A stretch of DNA of 64,000 bases from Candidatus Thermokryptus mobilis (GTDB lineage Bacteria; Bacteroidota; Ignavibacteria; Kryptoniales; Kryptoniaceae). Position 1 is the stretch's first letter. Each line of letters opens with the position of its first letter. Location: positions 21,982 to 85,981 of the forward strand of contig NZ_FAOO01000008.1 of the NCBI RefSeq assembly GCF_900070205.1, in the 5' to 3' direction. Of the stretch, positions 9,083 to 17,936 are shown one piece after another. Under the pieces are notes generated by a model that saw only the letters and a program-made list of their open reading frames with translations, did not search any database and had not been told where the DNA came from. The position numbers and the translations under genes were made by a program.

Positions 9083-9853
9083 ATGTTGATCGCTTTACTT
9101 ACAGATTTCGGTAATAGGGATTGGTTTGTCGGTGTGATGAAAGGAGTTATTTTGAAGATTAATCCAAATGTCAATGTTGTTGATTTATCGCATGAGGTTG
9201 CGCCCCAAAATGTTAAGGAAGCAGGATTTATATTATGGAACGCTTATAGATTCTTCCCAAAGGGAACAATTTTTGTCTGCGTCGTTGATCCAACTGTTGG
9301 AAGCGATAGGAAAATCATCGCTGTTCAGACAAAGGAACATATTTTCATAGCTCCAGACAATGGGATTTTGGATTTCGTTTTGAGTGAGGTTGAAGTTTTG
9401 AAATCCGTTTATGTTGAGAATAAAAGTTATTTCCTTGAAAATATCAGCACCACATTTCACGGTAGGGATATCTTTGCGCCTGTTGCGGCGTATATTTCGC
9501 GAGGTGTTGATTTAGGTGAACTTGGAGAGGAGGCAAGTTTTAGAAAACCTGAAGGTATATTCGTTGAGGCATCAACCCCTGGCGATTACATTGGTGAGGT
9601 CATTTATATAGACAGATTTGGGAATTTGATAACTAACATAAAACCAACCGCTGATATTGATGGGGAAGTGAAAATAAAAGAGTATATCATTGAAAAAATT
9701 TCAAAAACTTATGCTGATGTCAAATCAGGGCAACTTCTTGCCTTGATTGACAGTAGCGGTCTTCTTGAAATAGGAGTTAGAAATGGTAACGCAAAGGAAC
9801 TGACAAAAGCAGATTATGGTGAGAAAGTTTTTTTGAAAGTTAAGAAGATATGA
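9083..9853 (+). CDS. SAM hydroxide adenosyltransferase (DUF62 family)
   Basis: The protein belongs to the DUF62/SAM hydroxide adenosyltransferase family, which hydrolyses S-adenosylmethionine to adenosine and methionine using water and is related to fluorinase. Visible family motifs are ALLTDFGNRDWFVGVMKG at the N-terminus, the SHEVAPQNVKEAGF segment, VDPTVGS, APDNG and HGRDIFAPVAAYIS. Length (256 residues) is typical. The frame is open to a GTG at 9074, but the ATG at 9083 has a GGTGA ribosome site at good spacing, and the shorter N-terminus matches the family, so I place the start there. It begins a new transcription unit after the receptor terminator and is followed 30 bases later by a TPR lipoprotein. 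The physiological role in bacteria is poorly known. Confidence 0.88.
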   Translation: MLIALLTDFGNRDWFVGVMKGVILKINPNVNVVDLSHEVAPQNVKEAGFILWNAYRFFPKGTIFVCVVDPTVGSDRKIIAVQTKEHIFIAPDNGILDFVLSEVEVLKSVYVENKSYFLENISTTFHGRDIFAPVAAYISRGVDLGELGEEASFRKPEGIFVEASTPGDYIGEVIYIDRFGNLITNIKPTADIDGEVKIKEYIIEKISKTYADVKSGQLLALIDSSGLLEIGVRNGNAKELTKADYGEKVFLKVKKI

Positions 9854-9883
9854 GTTATATTTTTAAAAAAGTTAATTTGCGTA

Positions 9884-11608
9884 ATGTCACGCTTCAGTTT
9901 AATTATTGTTTCCCTGTTTTTATCGTTGTCCTTTTTCGCTTGTGTTTCCTCAAAAAAGTCCACCACGGATGGGATTAAAACAGCAGAAGTTAAAGAGTTA
10001 AAATACAGACAAGTTGAAAATATAGATAAAGCGATAGAGCATTTCATTGCGGGGCAAGTTTATGAACTTAAGGGGGATTATGCCAGTGCTATACTTGAAT
10101 ACCAAGATGCCTTAAGGTATCAGCAAAGCCCAGGTATATATAATGCCATTGCGAGGGCATATCAAAAGATAGGCAAGCATTCGCTTGCGGTTCAGATGGC
10201 GCTTGAAGCGATTCGGCTTGATTCACTTAACATAACATACCGTGAGACGCTTGCGGACATTTATGTTGAAACATTTGAGGTTAAAAAAGCAATAGGGGAA
10301 TTTGAAAAAATTCTCAAAATTGACTCTTTAAATTATAACGCTCTCTTTAATTTAGCTCACCTTTATGAGAATGACAAACCACTTCGTTCACTTGAACTTT
10401 ACAATAAAATCATTAAAAATTATGGTCCAGAATGGAATACCCTTCAAAGGATAGCTGAGATTTCATTCCGCCTTGGAAAATTTTCCGAATCAGCTCAAGC
10501 TCTTGAAATGATGATTGAAATTGACCCATCAAATTATGATCTCAGAAAGTTAACTGCCGAAACATATATAAATGCTGGAGAAATTGGGAAAGCGAAATCA
10601 ATTTTATCTGAACTTGTTGAAATGAGACCCTCTGACCTTTTCGCAAAATTGAGATATGCTGAGGTGTTGCTTGATTTAAAGGAGAAGGGGAGGGCAATTG
10701 AGATTTTAAATGAAATTATCGCTGATGATTCAGCTGGGATAGATATAAAGTTGCAAGTCGGTGAGAGCTTGCTCAGAAACGCAAGCAAAGATTCATCTTA
10801 TATTGAAATCGCTGAAGGGATTTTCAAAAAGATTTCACAGGCACACCCAAATGATTGGAGAGCGCATTGGTTTCTTGGTATAATCGCATCGGATAAAAAA
10901 GATGCTGAAACTTCATTTGAAGAATTTAAAAAAGTTGTTCTTTTGAACTCTCAAACGGTTGAAGCATGGCGTGGCATTGGAATCGCGCTTTATGATATGG
11001 GAAGGTTTGAGGAATTAATAGAGTGGATGAATAAGGGGATTGATAAATTCCCCGACGATTTCATACTTAATTTTCTTCTTGGTTTGGGTTATCATCGGCT
11101 TGACAGGAATAACGAGGCTGTAACACCACTTGAGAAGGCGCTTTCACTTGATCCAAAAAACATTGATGTCATAAGCACGCTTGCCCTTGTATACGATGCG
11201 ATAGGATTAACCGTAAAATCAGATTCGCTCCACGAACTTGGCTTGAAGATAAGCCCAAATAATCATCTCATTTTGAATAATTACAGTTACACACTCGCTG
11301 AACGTGGTGAAAAACTTGAACTTGCGCTTGAAATGGCGAAAAAGGCAATTGAACAAGAACCGGAAAATCCCGCTTACCTTGATACAATTGGTTGGATTTA
11401 TTTTAAACTTGGCGACTACGAAAAAGCCAAATACTATATCCAAATGGCGGTTGAAAAAGGTGGAAGTCCGGTTGTGATTGAGCATCTTGGCGATGTTTAT
11501 TTCAAACTTGGAAACATTGACAAAGCAATTGAATACTGGAAAAAAGCGCTTGAAAAGAACCCATCAAACGAAAAATTAAAGGAAAAAATTAAAGGTGGCA
11601 AAATTTAA
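9884..11608 (+). CDS. TPR-repeat lipoprotein
   Basis: Predicted periplasm-facing lipoprotein of 574 residues. The signal peptide ends in the lipobox SFFAC with Cys20. The rest is a superhelix of tetratricopeptide repeats from about residue 50 to the end, for example GQVYELKGDYASAILEYQDA, LGLGYHRLDRNNEAVTPLEK and DVYFKLGNIDKAIEYWKKAL. TPR arrays are protein-protein scaffolds and no enzymatic motif is present. Its stop overlaps the start of the DUF4292 lipoprotein by 14 bases, so the two are translationally coupled. This TPR-DUF4292 pairing recurs in the Bacteroidetes/Chlorobi group. The exact role is unknown; envelope assembly or lipoprotein handling is plausible. Confidence 0.85.
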   Translation: MSRFSLIIVSLFLSLSFFACVSSKKSTTDGIKTAEVKELKYRQVENIDKAIEHFIAGQVYELKGDYASAILEYQDALRYQQSPGIYNAIARAYQKIGKHSLAVQMALEAIRLDSLNITYRETLADIYVETFEVKKAIGEFEKILKIDSLNYNALFNLAHLYENDKPLRSLELYNKIIKNYGPEWNTLQRIAEISFRLGKFSESAQALEMMIEIDPSNYDLRKLTAETYINAGEIGKAKSILSELVEMRPSDLFAKLRYAEVLLDLKEKGRAIEILNEIIADDSAGIDIKLQVGESLLRNASKDSSYIEIAEGIFKKISQAHPNDWRAHWFLGIIASDKKDAETSFEEFKKVVLLNSQTVEAWRGIGIALYDMGRFEELIEWMNKGIDKFPDDFILNFLLGLGYHRLDRNNEAVTPLEKALSLDPKNIDVISTLALVYDAIGLTVKSDSLHELGLKISPNNHLILNNYSYTLAERGEKLELALEMAKKAIEQEPENPAYLDTIGWIYFKLGDYEKAKYYIQMAVEKGGSPVVIEHLGDVYFKLGNIDKAIEYWKKALEKNPSNEKLKEKIKGGKI

Positions 11609-12287
11609 AAAAGTCACTCTAATTTTACTTGCCGTTTTACTTTCATCTTGTGCCCCTACGAAAAAGGTCATGATTGAGCCAAGCGTTGAAATCGCCTTGA
11701 CAAAGATTCGTTCAAGAAATGAGGGTATAAAAAATTTGACCGCTGCTGGGAAAATCACAATTGAATTACAAGAGCATTCAAATTCTGCAAACTTTGAACT
11801 TGAGATAAAAAGACCTGATACGCTCTTTATGAAAGTTAAAACAATCTTTGGGATAAATATCGGAGAGATAAAAGTTTATGGCGATGGATTTGAGTTAAAC
11901 GACAGGTTTAACGATAGGATGCTTTATGGCAATGTTGGGGATTACATGAAAAGATTTGTGGGTTTAAATCTTTCAACAGGAGAACTTGTAAATCTATTTC
12001 TTGCATGCCCAAATGTTGGCGAAATTGAGAACAGCGAGGATTTTATAATTTACACAAGAGAGGACGAATATGAGAAAATTTTTAAGTTCAATGATGAACT
12101 TGAGCTTGAAAGTTATATTCTATCAAAGGATGGGTTTGTGCTTTTTGAGGTTAGATATTCAAAATTCATTGATCTTGGTGGTGTGACTTTGCCAAGGGTT
12201 GTGAAGATTTATGACGATTCTGGGCGAGCACTTCATCTGACTTTTTCGGAAATAAAATTGATACGGGTGAATGAGAGAAAAAGTTAA
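11595..12287 (+). CDS. DUF4292 lipoprotein (LolB/LolA-like)
   Basis: Lipoprotein of 230 residues beginning at a GTG inside the end of the TPR gene. The lipobox LLSSC has Cys19. The body resembles DUF4292: IKNLTAAGKITIELQ, then FELEIKRPDTLFMKVK, FGINIGEIKVYGDGF and MLYGN. This is the strand pattern of a LolA/LolB-type half-barrel that binds lipoprotein acyl chains. Family assignment is from the motif pattern; the lipid-carrying function is inferred from the fold. The coupled TPR gene upstream suggests both act together at the envelope. The M23 peptidase often found next in Bacteroidetes is replaced here by endonuclease III. Confidence 0.78.
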   Translation: MAKFKKVTLILLAVLLSSCAPTKKVMIEPSVEIALTKIRSRNEGIKNLTAAGKITIELQEHSNSANFELEIKRPDTLFMKVKTIFGINIGEIKVYGDGFELNDRFNDRMLYGNVGDYMKRFVGLNLSTGELVNLFLACPNVGEIENSEDFIIYTREDEYEKIFKFNDELELESYILSKDGFVLFEVRYSKFIDLGGVTLPRVVKIYDDSGRALHLTFSEIKLIRVNERKS

Positions 12288-12999
12288 GATGAGAAAGATT
12301 GCTCAAGCTATTGAGAAATTTTTCAGTTCAAGGAAGGATAAAAAGATCGATCCGCTTGATATTTTAATCGCTACGATACTTTCTCAAAACACAAACGATT
12401 TGAACAGTGCAAAGGCTTTTGAAAATTTGAAGACGAGGTTTCCACGATTTGAGGATATCATTAATGCTGATGTTAAGCAAATAGAGGAAGCTATTAAAAT
12501 TGGGGGACTTGCGCATCAAAAAGCGGTCAGGATAAAAAAGTTGCTTACTGAGTTGAAGGAGAAAGTTGGGCGTCTTGACCTATCTTTTCTTTCTAAAATT
12601 TCGGTTGAAGAGGGAATTAAGTTTTTGACGACATTTAAAGGTGTAGGTTTGAAGACAGCAAGTTGTGTTTTACTTTTTGGTTTCAATAAGGATGTTTTTC
12701 CTGTTGACACCCACATACATAGAATTCTTAATAGGGTTGGTGTCGTTAAAACTAAAACGCCAGATGAAACATTTCACAAGGTTAAAAATTTAATTCCTTC
12801 TGGTTCAGCATATGTGCTTCACACAGGACTTATAAAGTTCGGGCGTTTGATATGTCGCGCGAGAAACCCTTTGTGTGGAGTTTGTCCAATTTACAGCATT
12901 TGTAAATTTAGGGATAAGAAATTTTTTAAAGACAAAAGCAAGGGTTTGGGACTTAAACTGACTAAGAAAGGGGAGTTTATTTTGCTTGATGAAATTTAA
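12271..12999 (+). CDS. nth: Endonuclease III, DNA glycosylase/AP lyase
   Basis: Base-excision repair enzyme that removes oxidised pyrimidines and cleaves the abasic site. The helix-hairpin-helix is FKGVGLKTASCV with catalytic Lys128, and catalytic Asp146 is in FPVDTHIHR. The [4Fe-4S] cluster is ligated by Cys195, Cys202, Cys205 and Cys211 with the canonical C-x6-C-x2-C-x5-C spacing. Two starts are possible: ATG 12271, which overlaps the DUF4292 gene by 17 bases, and ATG 12289 just past its stop. I list the longer one. Length is a little above the usual 210-220 residues because of the N-terminus and a basic C-terminal tail. HhH-GPD relatives exist, but the full residue set supports Nth. Confidence 0.92.
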   Translation: MREKVKMRKIAQAIEKFFSSRKDKKIDPLDILIATILSQNTNDLNSAKAFENLKTRFPRFEDIINADVKQIEEAIKIGGLAHQKAVRIKKLLTELKEKVGRLDLSFLSKISVEEGIKFLTTFKGVGLKTASCVLLFGFNKDVFPVDTHIHRILNRVGVVKTKTPDETFHKVKNLIPSGSAYVLHTGLIKFGRLICRARNPLCGVCPIYSICKFRDKKFFKDKSKGLGLKLTKKGEFILLDEI

Positions 13000-13025
13000 G
13001 CATAAAAACAAAAAAGGAGAAAAAA

Positions 13026-14024
13026 ATGGTTGGGCGGAGAGAATTTCTAAAAAATTCAATTCTTTTCGGATTAGGAACTTTAGTTTTCAAAAGGATGAAA
13101 TTTTTTCCGTTTGTTGAAACATCAAAGGCAGAATCTCAAAGTCGTCCAGTTTTAATTTCAACTTGGAGGCAGGGTATAGCAGCAAATGAGATGGGGATTA
13201 AGGTTTTATCTGAAGGTGGAACGGCGCTTGATGCAGTTGAACTCGGTGTGAGAACAGCTGAGGATGACCCGAGGGTGATGAGCGTAGGATATGGAGGGCT
13301 TCCGGATGAATGTGGGCATGTTACGCTTGATGCTTGCATAATGGATTGGCAATTTAACGCTGGAGCAGTTGCCTTTGTTCAGAAATGTAAAAATCCCGTT
13401 TCGGTCGCAAGGAAAGTTATGGAATTAACAAAGCATGTTTTCATAGTGGGTGATGGCGCTGATAGGTTCGCTAAAATGATAGGCTTCCCCGAGGTTGACC
13501 TTTTAACTGATGAAGCAAGGAAAAGATGGCTTGAATGGAAAAGAAATATAAGCCAAAACGATAACTGGCTCTCACCTGAGGAAAATCACGACACAATCGC
13601 AATGCTTGCACTTGACGGACAGGGAAGAGTAGCTGGAGCTGTCACAACAAGTGGTCTAGCTTGGAAAATCCACGGCAGAGTTGGTGATTCTCCAATAATT
13701 GGCGCTGGACTTTATGTTGATGGTGAGGTTGGCGCAGCAGGTTCAACTGGGGTAGGCGAAGCGGTTATAAGAACATGCGGAAGTTTTCTCGTAGTTGAAT
13801 ATATGAGAAACGGGATGCACCCGCAAAAGGCAGTTGAAGAGACATTGAAAAGGGTTCTAAAAGTTAACAAAAAGTGGATTGACAAAGACCCGAATTTCCA
13901 AGTTGCGTTTATAGCTGTAAATTTGAAGGGAGAAATTGGAGCAATGGGGCTTAGAAAAGGATTCCAGTATGCTCTCTATAAAGATGGCAAGAATCAATTC
14001 CTTGATGCGCCAAATCTTATATAA
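13026..14024 (+). CDS. N4-(beta-N-acetylglucosaminyl)-L-asparaginase
   Basis: Ntn-hydrolase of the glycosylasparaginase branch, which cleaves the N-glycosidic link between GlcNAc and asparagine during breakdown of N-glycoproteins. The precursor self-cleaves before the nucleophile Thr190 in ENHDTIAMLALD. The beta-subunit then shows TTSGLAWKIHGRVGDSPIIG and GLYVDGEVGAAGSTGVGE, characteristic of bacterial and lysosomal aspartylglucosaminidase rather than plain isoaspartyl peptidase. The N-terminus has GRREFLKN followed by a hydrophobic stretch, a twin-arginine-like signal, so export folded to the periplasm is likely. Length is 332 residues. A ribosome site (AAGGAG) lies before the ATG. Its 3' end overlaps the convergent mgtC gene by 8 bases. 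Confidence 0.9.
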   Translation: MVGRREFLKNSILFGLGTLVFKRMKFFPFVETSKAESQSRPVLISTWRQGIAANEMGIKVLSEGGTALDAVELGVRTAEDDPRVMSVGYGGLPDECGHVTLDACIMDWQFNAGAVAFVQKCKNPVSVARKVMELTKHVFIVGDGADRFAKMIGFPEVDLLTDEARKRWLEWKRNISQNDNWLSPEENHDTIAMLALDGQGRVAGAVTTSGLAWKIHGRVGDSPIIGAGLYVDGEVGAAGSTGVGEAVIRTCGSFLVVEYMRNGMHPQKAVEETLKRVLKVNKKWIDKDPNFQVAFIAVNLKGEIGAMGLRKGFQYALYKDGKNQFLDAPNLI

Positions 14025-14673
14025 TCCCTGTTTTTATCTCTTTTATATATGGGATTCTTAAAAGTTCTGTTAAAAAGCGATGATGAGCTGGATGCTTGTC
14101 GCAATATGAAAGGCTTATCTTCAAAATCCCATTTTCCTCGTTCAGTTGATACTGGCTTGGTCTGATCTCGTGCTCGGATAAAATTTCAATCAGTTCGGCT
14201 CTTCCTTTCCCTTTATCGTCGTAGATTTCAAGTTGTATCCGCGTGAAATGACATTTGCCAAGAAGTGATTTCTCAATGTTTGCCAATATAGTTAAAACTA
14301 AAAGCACAATGAATGTAAAGATAGTAGCAAGTAACAATTGGTTTGCACCAATAGCAATACCGATAGCAGCGACCACGAATATGGTCGCTGCCGTTGTTAA
14401 TCCAGCTATTGTCCCTTTTGATTGTATGATTGTCCCAGCGCCTATAAATCCTATCCCAGTTACAACTTGAGCAGCAATTCTTCCCGGATCAGATGAAATT
14501 TTCATAGATAGTATCGTATAAAGAGCTGAACCAAGACAAATCAAAATGTTCGTTCTAAAGCCAGCTGGTTTTCCTTTAAGTTCTCTTTCAAGCCCAATTA
14601 GTCCGCCAAATAAAACTGCGAGGAAAAATTTTAAAAGATCAAGATGAAATGCCTCACCCATAAAATTCCACAA
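14017..14673 (-). CDS. MgtC/SapB family membrane protein
   Basis: Inner-membrane protein of 218 residues with four or five hydrophobic helices in the first 130 residues. The MgtC motifs are FGGLIGLERELKGKPAGFRTN and GIGFIGAGTIIQSKGTIAGL. A soluble C-terminal domain of about 80 residues (IQLEIYDDKGKGRAELIEIL) has an ACT-like pattern. Proteins of this family are tied to magnesium limitation and to regulation of membrane ATPases. This copy lies downstream of a copper chaperone and copper P-type ATPase on the same strand (9-base gap to the chaperone), so it may be co-transcribed with copper export; a direct copper role is only suggested by position. Confidence 0.88.
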   Translation of the reverse strand: MWNFMGEAFHLDLLKFFLAVLFGGLIGLERELKGKPAGFRTNILICLGSALYTILSMKISSDPGRIAAQVVTGIGFIGAGTIIQSKGTIAGLTTAATIFVVAAIGIAIGANQLLLATIFTFIVLLVLTILANIEKSLLGKCHFTRIQLEIYDDKGKGRAELIEILSEHEIRPSQYQLNEENGILKISLSYCDKHPAHHRFLTELLRIPYIKEIKTGII

Positions 14674-14682
14674 GTATGGTTT

Positions 14683-14889
14683 TTACCCTAAAACTCTATA
14701 TCCAGCCTCTTCAACTTTCTGTTTGACATCTTCAATTTTAAGCTCGCCCGTGTATACAATTTCAAGGGTTTTATTTTGATGATCTGCCTTCGCTGATAGA
14801 ACATTTTTCAACTGCTTCACCGCATTTTCTACCGTCATCTCACAATGATGACAGGTCATGCCTTCAACCGTGAGTGTTAACCGATTCAT
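14683..14889 (-). CDS. Heavy-metal-associated domain protein (CopZ-like chaperone)
   Basis: A single HMA domain of 68 residues. The metal-binding loop is GMTCHHCEMTVENAV, with CxxC at residues 12-15, and the second half (ADHQNKTLEIVYTGELKIEDVKQKVEEAGY) completes the beta-alpha-beta-beta-alpha-beta fold. Such proteins carry Cu(I) in the cytosol to a CopA ATPase, and the gene starts 8 bases after the copA stop codon. The CHHC variant with histidines between the cysteines differs from the common CxAC of copper chaperones, so mercury or zinc cannot be excluded. Confidence 0.88.
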   Translation of the reverse strand: MNRLTLTVEGMTCHHCEMTVENAVKQLKNVLSAKADHQNKTLEIVYTGELKIEDVKQKVEEAGYRVLG

Positions 14890-14896
14890 TTTTACC

Positions 14897-17362
14897 TCAA
14901 ATTTTTATTTTTTTAATTCTAAGCGAGTTTGTAACCACAAGAACTGAACTAAAGGACATTGAAAGAGATGCTAACACCGGTTTGAGAAGAAGACCAGTAA
15001 AGGGATAAAGTATGCCAGCGGCTATCGGTATAAGTATTATGTTGTAGAAGAAAGCCCAGAAAAGGTTTTGTTTTATGATTTTATATGTTTTTGAAGAAAT
15101 TTTTATCACTTGTAGGACGCCCTTTATATCATCTTTCAAAAGAATAATGTCTGCAGTTGCTGATGCAACTTCCGTCCCAGAACCAATTGCTATCGCAACA
15201 TCCGATTTTGCAAGTGCGGGGGCATCGTTAATCCCATCCCCAACCATGGCAACAATGTAACCGGATTTTTTAAGCTCATCTATCTTTTCAGATTTCTGTT
15301 CTGGCAAAACCTCGGCGAAAACCTTATCAACACCAATTTTATTTGCTATCGCCCTTGCCGTCTTGTAATTATCACCAGTTAGAAGTGCAACATCTATCCC
15401 AAGTTTTTTCAGCTTTGATATCGTTTCTTTAGCATCATATTTGATCGTGTCAGCAATTGCTATTAGACCGACAACCTTTCTATCAACCGCAACAAAAACA
15501 GGAGTTTTACCTTCGTTACTTAAAATGTCAATTGTGTTTTCAAATTTTTTCATATCTATCCCAAGGTTTAACATAAATGTTAAGTTCCCGACAGCAACCT
15601 CAAATGAATCAACATTTGCGAAAACACCTTGACCAGGGATTGAGAAAAAGTTTTTAGGTTCAGACAATTTTAGGTTTCTGAGCCTGGCATATCTGACAAT
15701 TGCTTCACCAAGTGGATGTTCGGAGTTCCTTTCAACGGATGCCGAAAGGCGAAGTATTTCATCCTCAGTTAAATTTCCAAGTTTTATTATATCAGTGACC
15801 TCTGGTTTTCCGTATGTTATCGTCCCGGTTTTATCAAAAACCACAAGATTAACTTTGTTTGCGACCTCAAGAGATGTGCCGTTTTTAATTAAAATCCCCA
15901 TCTCAGCTGATTTACCAGCTGCTACAACGATCGCAGTTGGTGTGGCAAGCCCAAGGGCACAGGGACAAGCAACAATTAAAGTCGCAATAAAATTCATCAA
16001 CGCAAAAGTAAATCCATAACCAAGAAGATACCAAACGATGAAAGATAAAGTCGCAATTGAGATTACTATCGGAACGAAGACAGATGCCACCTTGTCAGCA
16101 AGTTTCTGAATCGGTGGTTTACTTGCAAGTGAATCCTTAACAAGCTGAATTATTTTTGAAAAAACTGTATCCTTTCCGACATTTGTCACCCTGAACTTGA
16201 AACTTCCCGCCTTATTTAGCGTTGACCCTATCACAATATCCCCGGGTTTTTTCTCAACGGGCATGCTTTCACCTGTTATGACAGATTCATCAACCGAGGC
16301 ATATCCCTCTATTATAACTCCATCAACAGGGATTCTTTCACCTGGTTTAACTAAAACGATGTCGCCTGGTTTTATATCTTTAACCTGAACAGTTATTTCT
16401 TCGCCATCTTTTACAAGTGTTGCTGTTTTCGGTTGCAGAGATGAGAGCTTCTTGATCGCGGTTGCGGTTTGAGCCCTTGCCCTCGTTTCAAGAAGACGCC
16501 CAAGCAAAATCAAAGTTATTATGACAGCGGAGGTCTCATAGTAAACATCCGGTGTTCTACCTATTGAAGTGAAAACGCTTGGGATGAAAGTCGCAACGAC
16601 GCTATATAAATACGCAGAACCGGTTCCAATCGCAATTAAAGTGTTCATATCAACAGACAAGTGGCGAATTCCCGCAAGAAAACTCCTGAAAAATTTTCCC
16701 CCACCGTAAAACATCACAGGCGTGGTCAATAGGAAAAGAATGTAATTTACAACAGTTCTATCACCAAAATGATGGAAAAAATGTGATAACATGTCAAGTA
16801 GAATTAAAGAAGTCAAGATAGAGCTAAAGATGAATCGCTTTTTCAGGTCTTCATATTCACGCTTTTTGATTATTTCCTCGTAAAGTTCAACATCTTCCTC
16901 GGCAAGATGCGGAACTTTAAAGCCGAACTTTTCAATCTCGCTTTTTATATTATCAACCGAAATTAAAGTTGAGACAAATTCAACGGTTAAATTCTCAGTG
17001 GCTGGATTGATATTTACACTTACAACACCGTCTAACTTTGATATTGAATTTTCAACTATTGAAGCAGATGCCGATGCCAATCCTTCAATAGGTATGGTTA
17101 TTTTTTGAATCGCAACATCATATCCGATTGACCTTACGGACTTTATCACATCTTTAAGATTTAGCGTTTTATCCGATTCAAATTCAATCGTTGCTTTTTC
17201 TGTGACCAGATTTACAACTGCATTTTTTACCCCGGGAAGCTTTTGGAGATTGTTTTGAACCTTCAGCACACAACTTGCGCAGGTCATACCAACAATCGGA
17301 ATCTCAATCTTTAATACCTTTGTGATGTTTAATTTCTCTATTTCCCTCTCCCTTTCGCTCAT
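14897..17362 (-). CDS. copA: Copper-exporting P1B-type ATPase
   Basis: P-type ATPase of 821 residues that pumps Cu(I) out of the cytosol. In order: HMA1 with MTCASC (Cys28, Cys31); a second HMA-like domain at about 90-155 in which CxxC is replaced by GLASASAS; membrane helices; the actuator motif ITGESMPVEK; the CPC transport site IVACPCALGLATP; the phosphorylation site FDKTGTITYGKP; the SEHPLGE motif; and the hinge GDGINDAPAL. The last helices carry FYN and the MSFSSVLVVTNSLR signature of Cu(I)-type pumps. The ATG is preceded by no strong ribosome site. It forms a unit with the HMA chaperone and MgtC genes downstream. The loss of both cysteines in HMA2 implies a structural or relic domain. 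Confidence 0.95.
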   Translation of the reverse strand: MSEREREIEKLNITKVLKIEIPIVGMTCASCVLKVQNNLQKLPGVKNAVVNLVTEKATIEFESDKTLNLKDVIKSVRSIGYDVAIQKITIPIEGLASASASIVENSISKLDGVVSVNINPATENLTVEFVSTLISVDNIKSEIEKFGFKVPHLAEEDVELYEEIIKKREYEDLKKRFIFSSILTSLILLDMLSHFFHHFGDRTVVNYILFLLTTPVMFYGGGKFFRSFLAGIRHLSVDMNTLIAIGTGSAYLYSVVATFIPSVFTSIGRTPDVYYETSAVIITLILLGRLLETRARAQTATAIKKLSSLQPKTATLVKDGEEITVQVKDIKPGDIVLVKPGERIPVDGVIIEGYASVDESVITGESMPVEKKPGDIVIGSTLNKAGSFKFRVTNVGKDTVFSKIIQLVKDSLASKPPIQKLADKVASVFVPIVISIATLSFIVWYLLGYGFTFALMNFIATLIVACPCALGLATPTAIVVAAGKSAEMGILIKNGTSLEVANKVNLVVFDKTGTITYGKPEVTDIIKLGNLTEDEILRLSASVERNSEHPLGEAIVRYARLRNLKLSEPKNFFSIPGQGVFANVDSFEVAVGNLTFMLNLGIDMKKFENTIDILSNEGKTPVFVAVDRKVVGLIAIADTIKYDAKETISKLKKLGIDVALLTGDNYKTARAIANKIGVDKVFAEVLPEQKSEKIDELKKSGYIVAMVGDGINDAPALAKSDVAIAIGSGTEVASATADIILLKDDIKGVLQVIKISSKTYKIIKQNLFWAFFYNIILIPIAAGILYPFTGLLLKPVLASLSMSFSSVLVVTNSLRIKKIKI

Positions 17363-17430
17363 GCCTTTTGGCTTAAATTAATTTTCACACTTCAAATATA
17401 ACCTTTGCGTTGTAAAAATTCAAGAACGCC

Positions 17431-17459
17431 TTGAAAAAGTCAGTTTTATTCTTTATATT
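17431..17459 (+). promoter_or_regulatory. Promoter of tRNA-Arg
   Basis: TTGAAA (17431-17436), a 17-base spacer, then TATATT (17454-17459), 13 bases before the mature 5' end of the tRNA. Sequence and spacing fit a classical vegetative -35/-10 promoter. Confidence 0.75.
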
Positions 17460-17472
17460 ATATACCGAAAAA

Positions 17473-17546
17473 GCGCCCGTAGCTCAACTGGATAGAGCGT
17501 CTGGCTACGGACCAGAAGGTTGGGGGTTCGAGTCCCTCCGGGCGTG
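17473..17546 (+). tRNA. tRNA-Arg (ACG)
   Basis: A full cloverleaf can be drawn: acceptor GCGCCCG with CGGGCGT (the first pair is G-U), a D-arm with GCTC and GAGC, anticodon stem TCTGG/CCAGA around the loop CTACGGA, and a T-arm with GGGGG, TTCGAGT and CCCTC. The anticodon is ACG, whose A34 is normally deaminated to inosine to read CGU, CGC and CGA. The 3' CCA is not encoded. Confidence 0.95.
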
Positions 17547-17552
17547 CTAATT

Positions 17553-17882
17553 TTATTGCTCTTCCTCCCCAGATGATAACCCAAGGTCACCGAAAAGTTG
17601 CATCCTTGCCTTCTCAGACATCATGCTTGGATTCCAACGCGGTTCCCAGACGATTACAACATCGGCATCCTTAACTCCAGGGATTTGAAGAAGTCGCTCA
17701 CGAACTTGCTGACTTATAAATGTATGAGCAGGACACCCCGGAGCAGTCAATGTCATCTTAACACCTACCCAATCATCAATTATTTTGACCTCATAAACAA
17801 GCCCTAAATCAACGATGTTTATCGGAATCTCGGGGTCATAGCATTCCCTAAGAGCTTCATATACCTGTTCTTCTGTCACCAT
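17553..17882 (-). CDS. SufT/PaaD-like DUF59 iron-sulfur assembly protein
   Basis: MIP18-family protein of 109 residues. Signatures are CYDPEIPINIVDLGLVYEV near the N-terminus and MTLTAPGCPAHTF with the family's conserved cysteine, then VVIVWEPRWNPSMMSEKAR. SufT-type proteins assist maturation of Fe-S proteins, and the genome segment encodes many such clients (PFOR, aconitase, IspG, Nth). A ribosome site AGGTAAG lies before the ATG. The gene ends 6 bases from the convergent tRNA-Arg and there is no suf operon beside it. PaaD-type phenylacetate function is unlikely without the other paa genes. Confidence 0.85.
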   Translation of the reverse strand: MVTEEQVYEALRECYDPEIPINIVDLGLVYEVKIIDDWVGVKMTLTAPGCPAHTFISQQVRERLLQIPGVKDADVVIVWEPRWNPSMMSEKARMQLFGDLGLSSGEEEQ

Positions 17883-17936
17883 GGCTTTGCTTACCTTTTT
17901 TCTTTTAATATAACACTTTGTTCAAACTTTTAGAAA

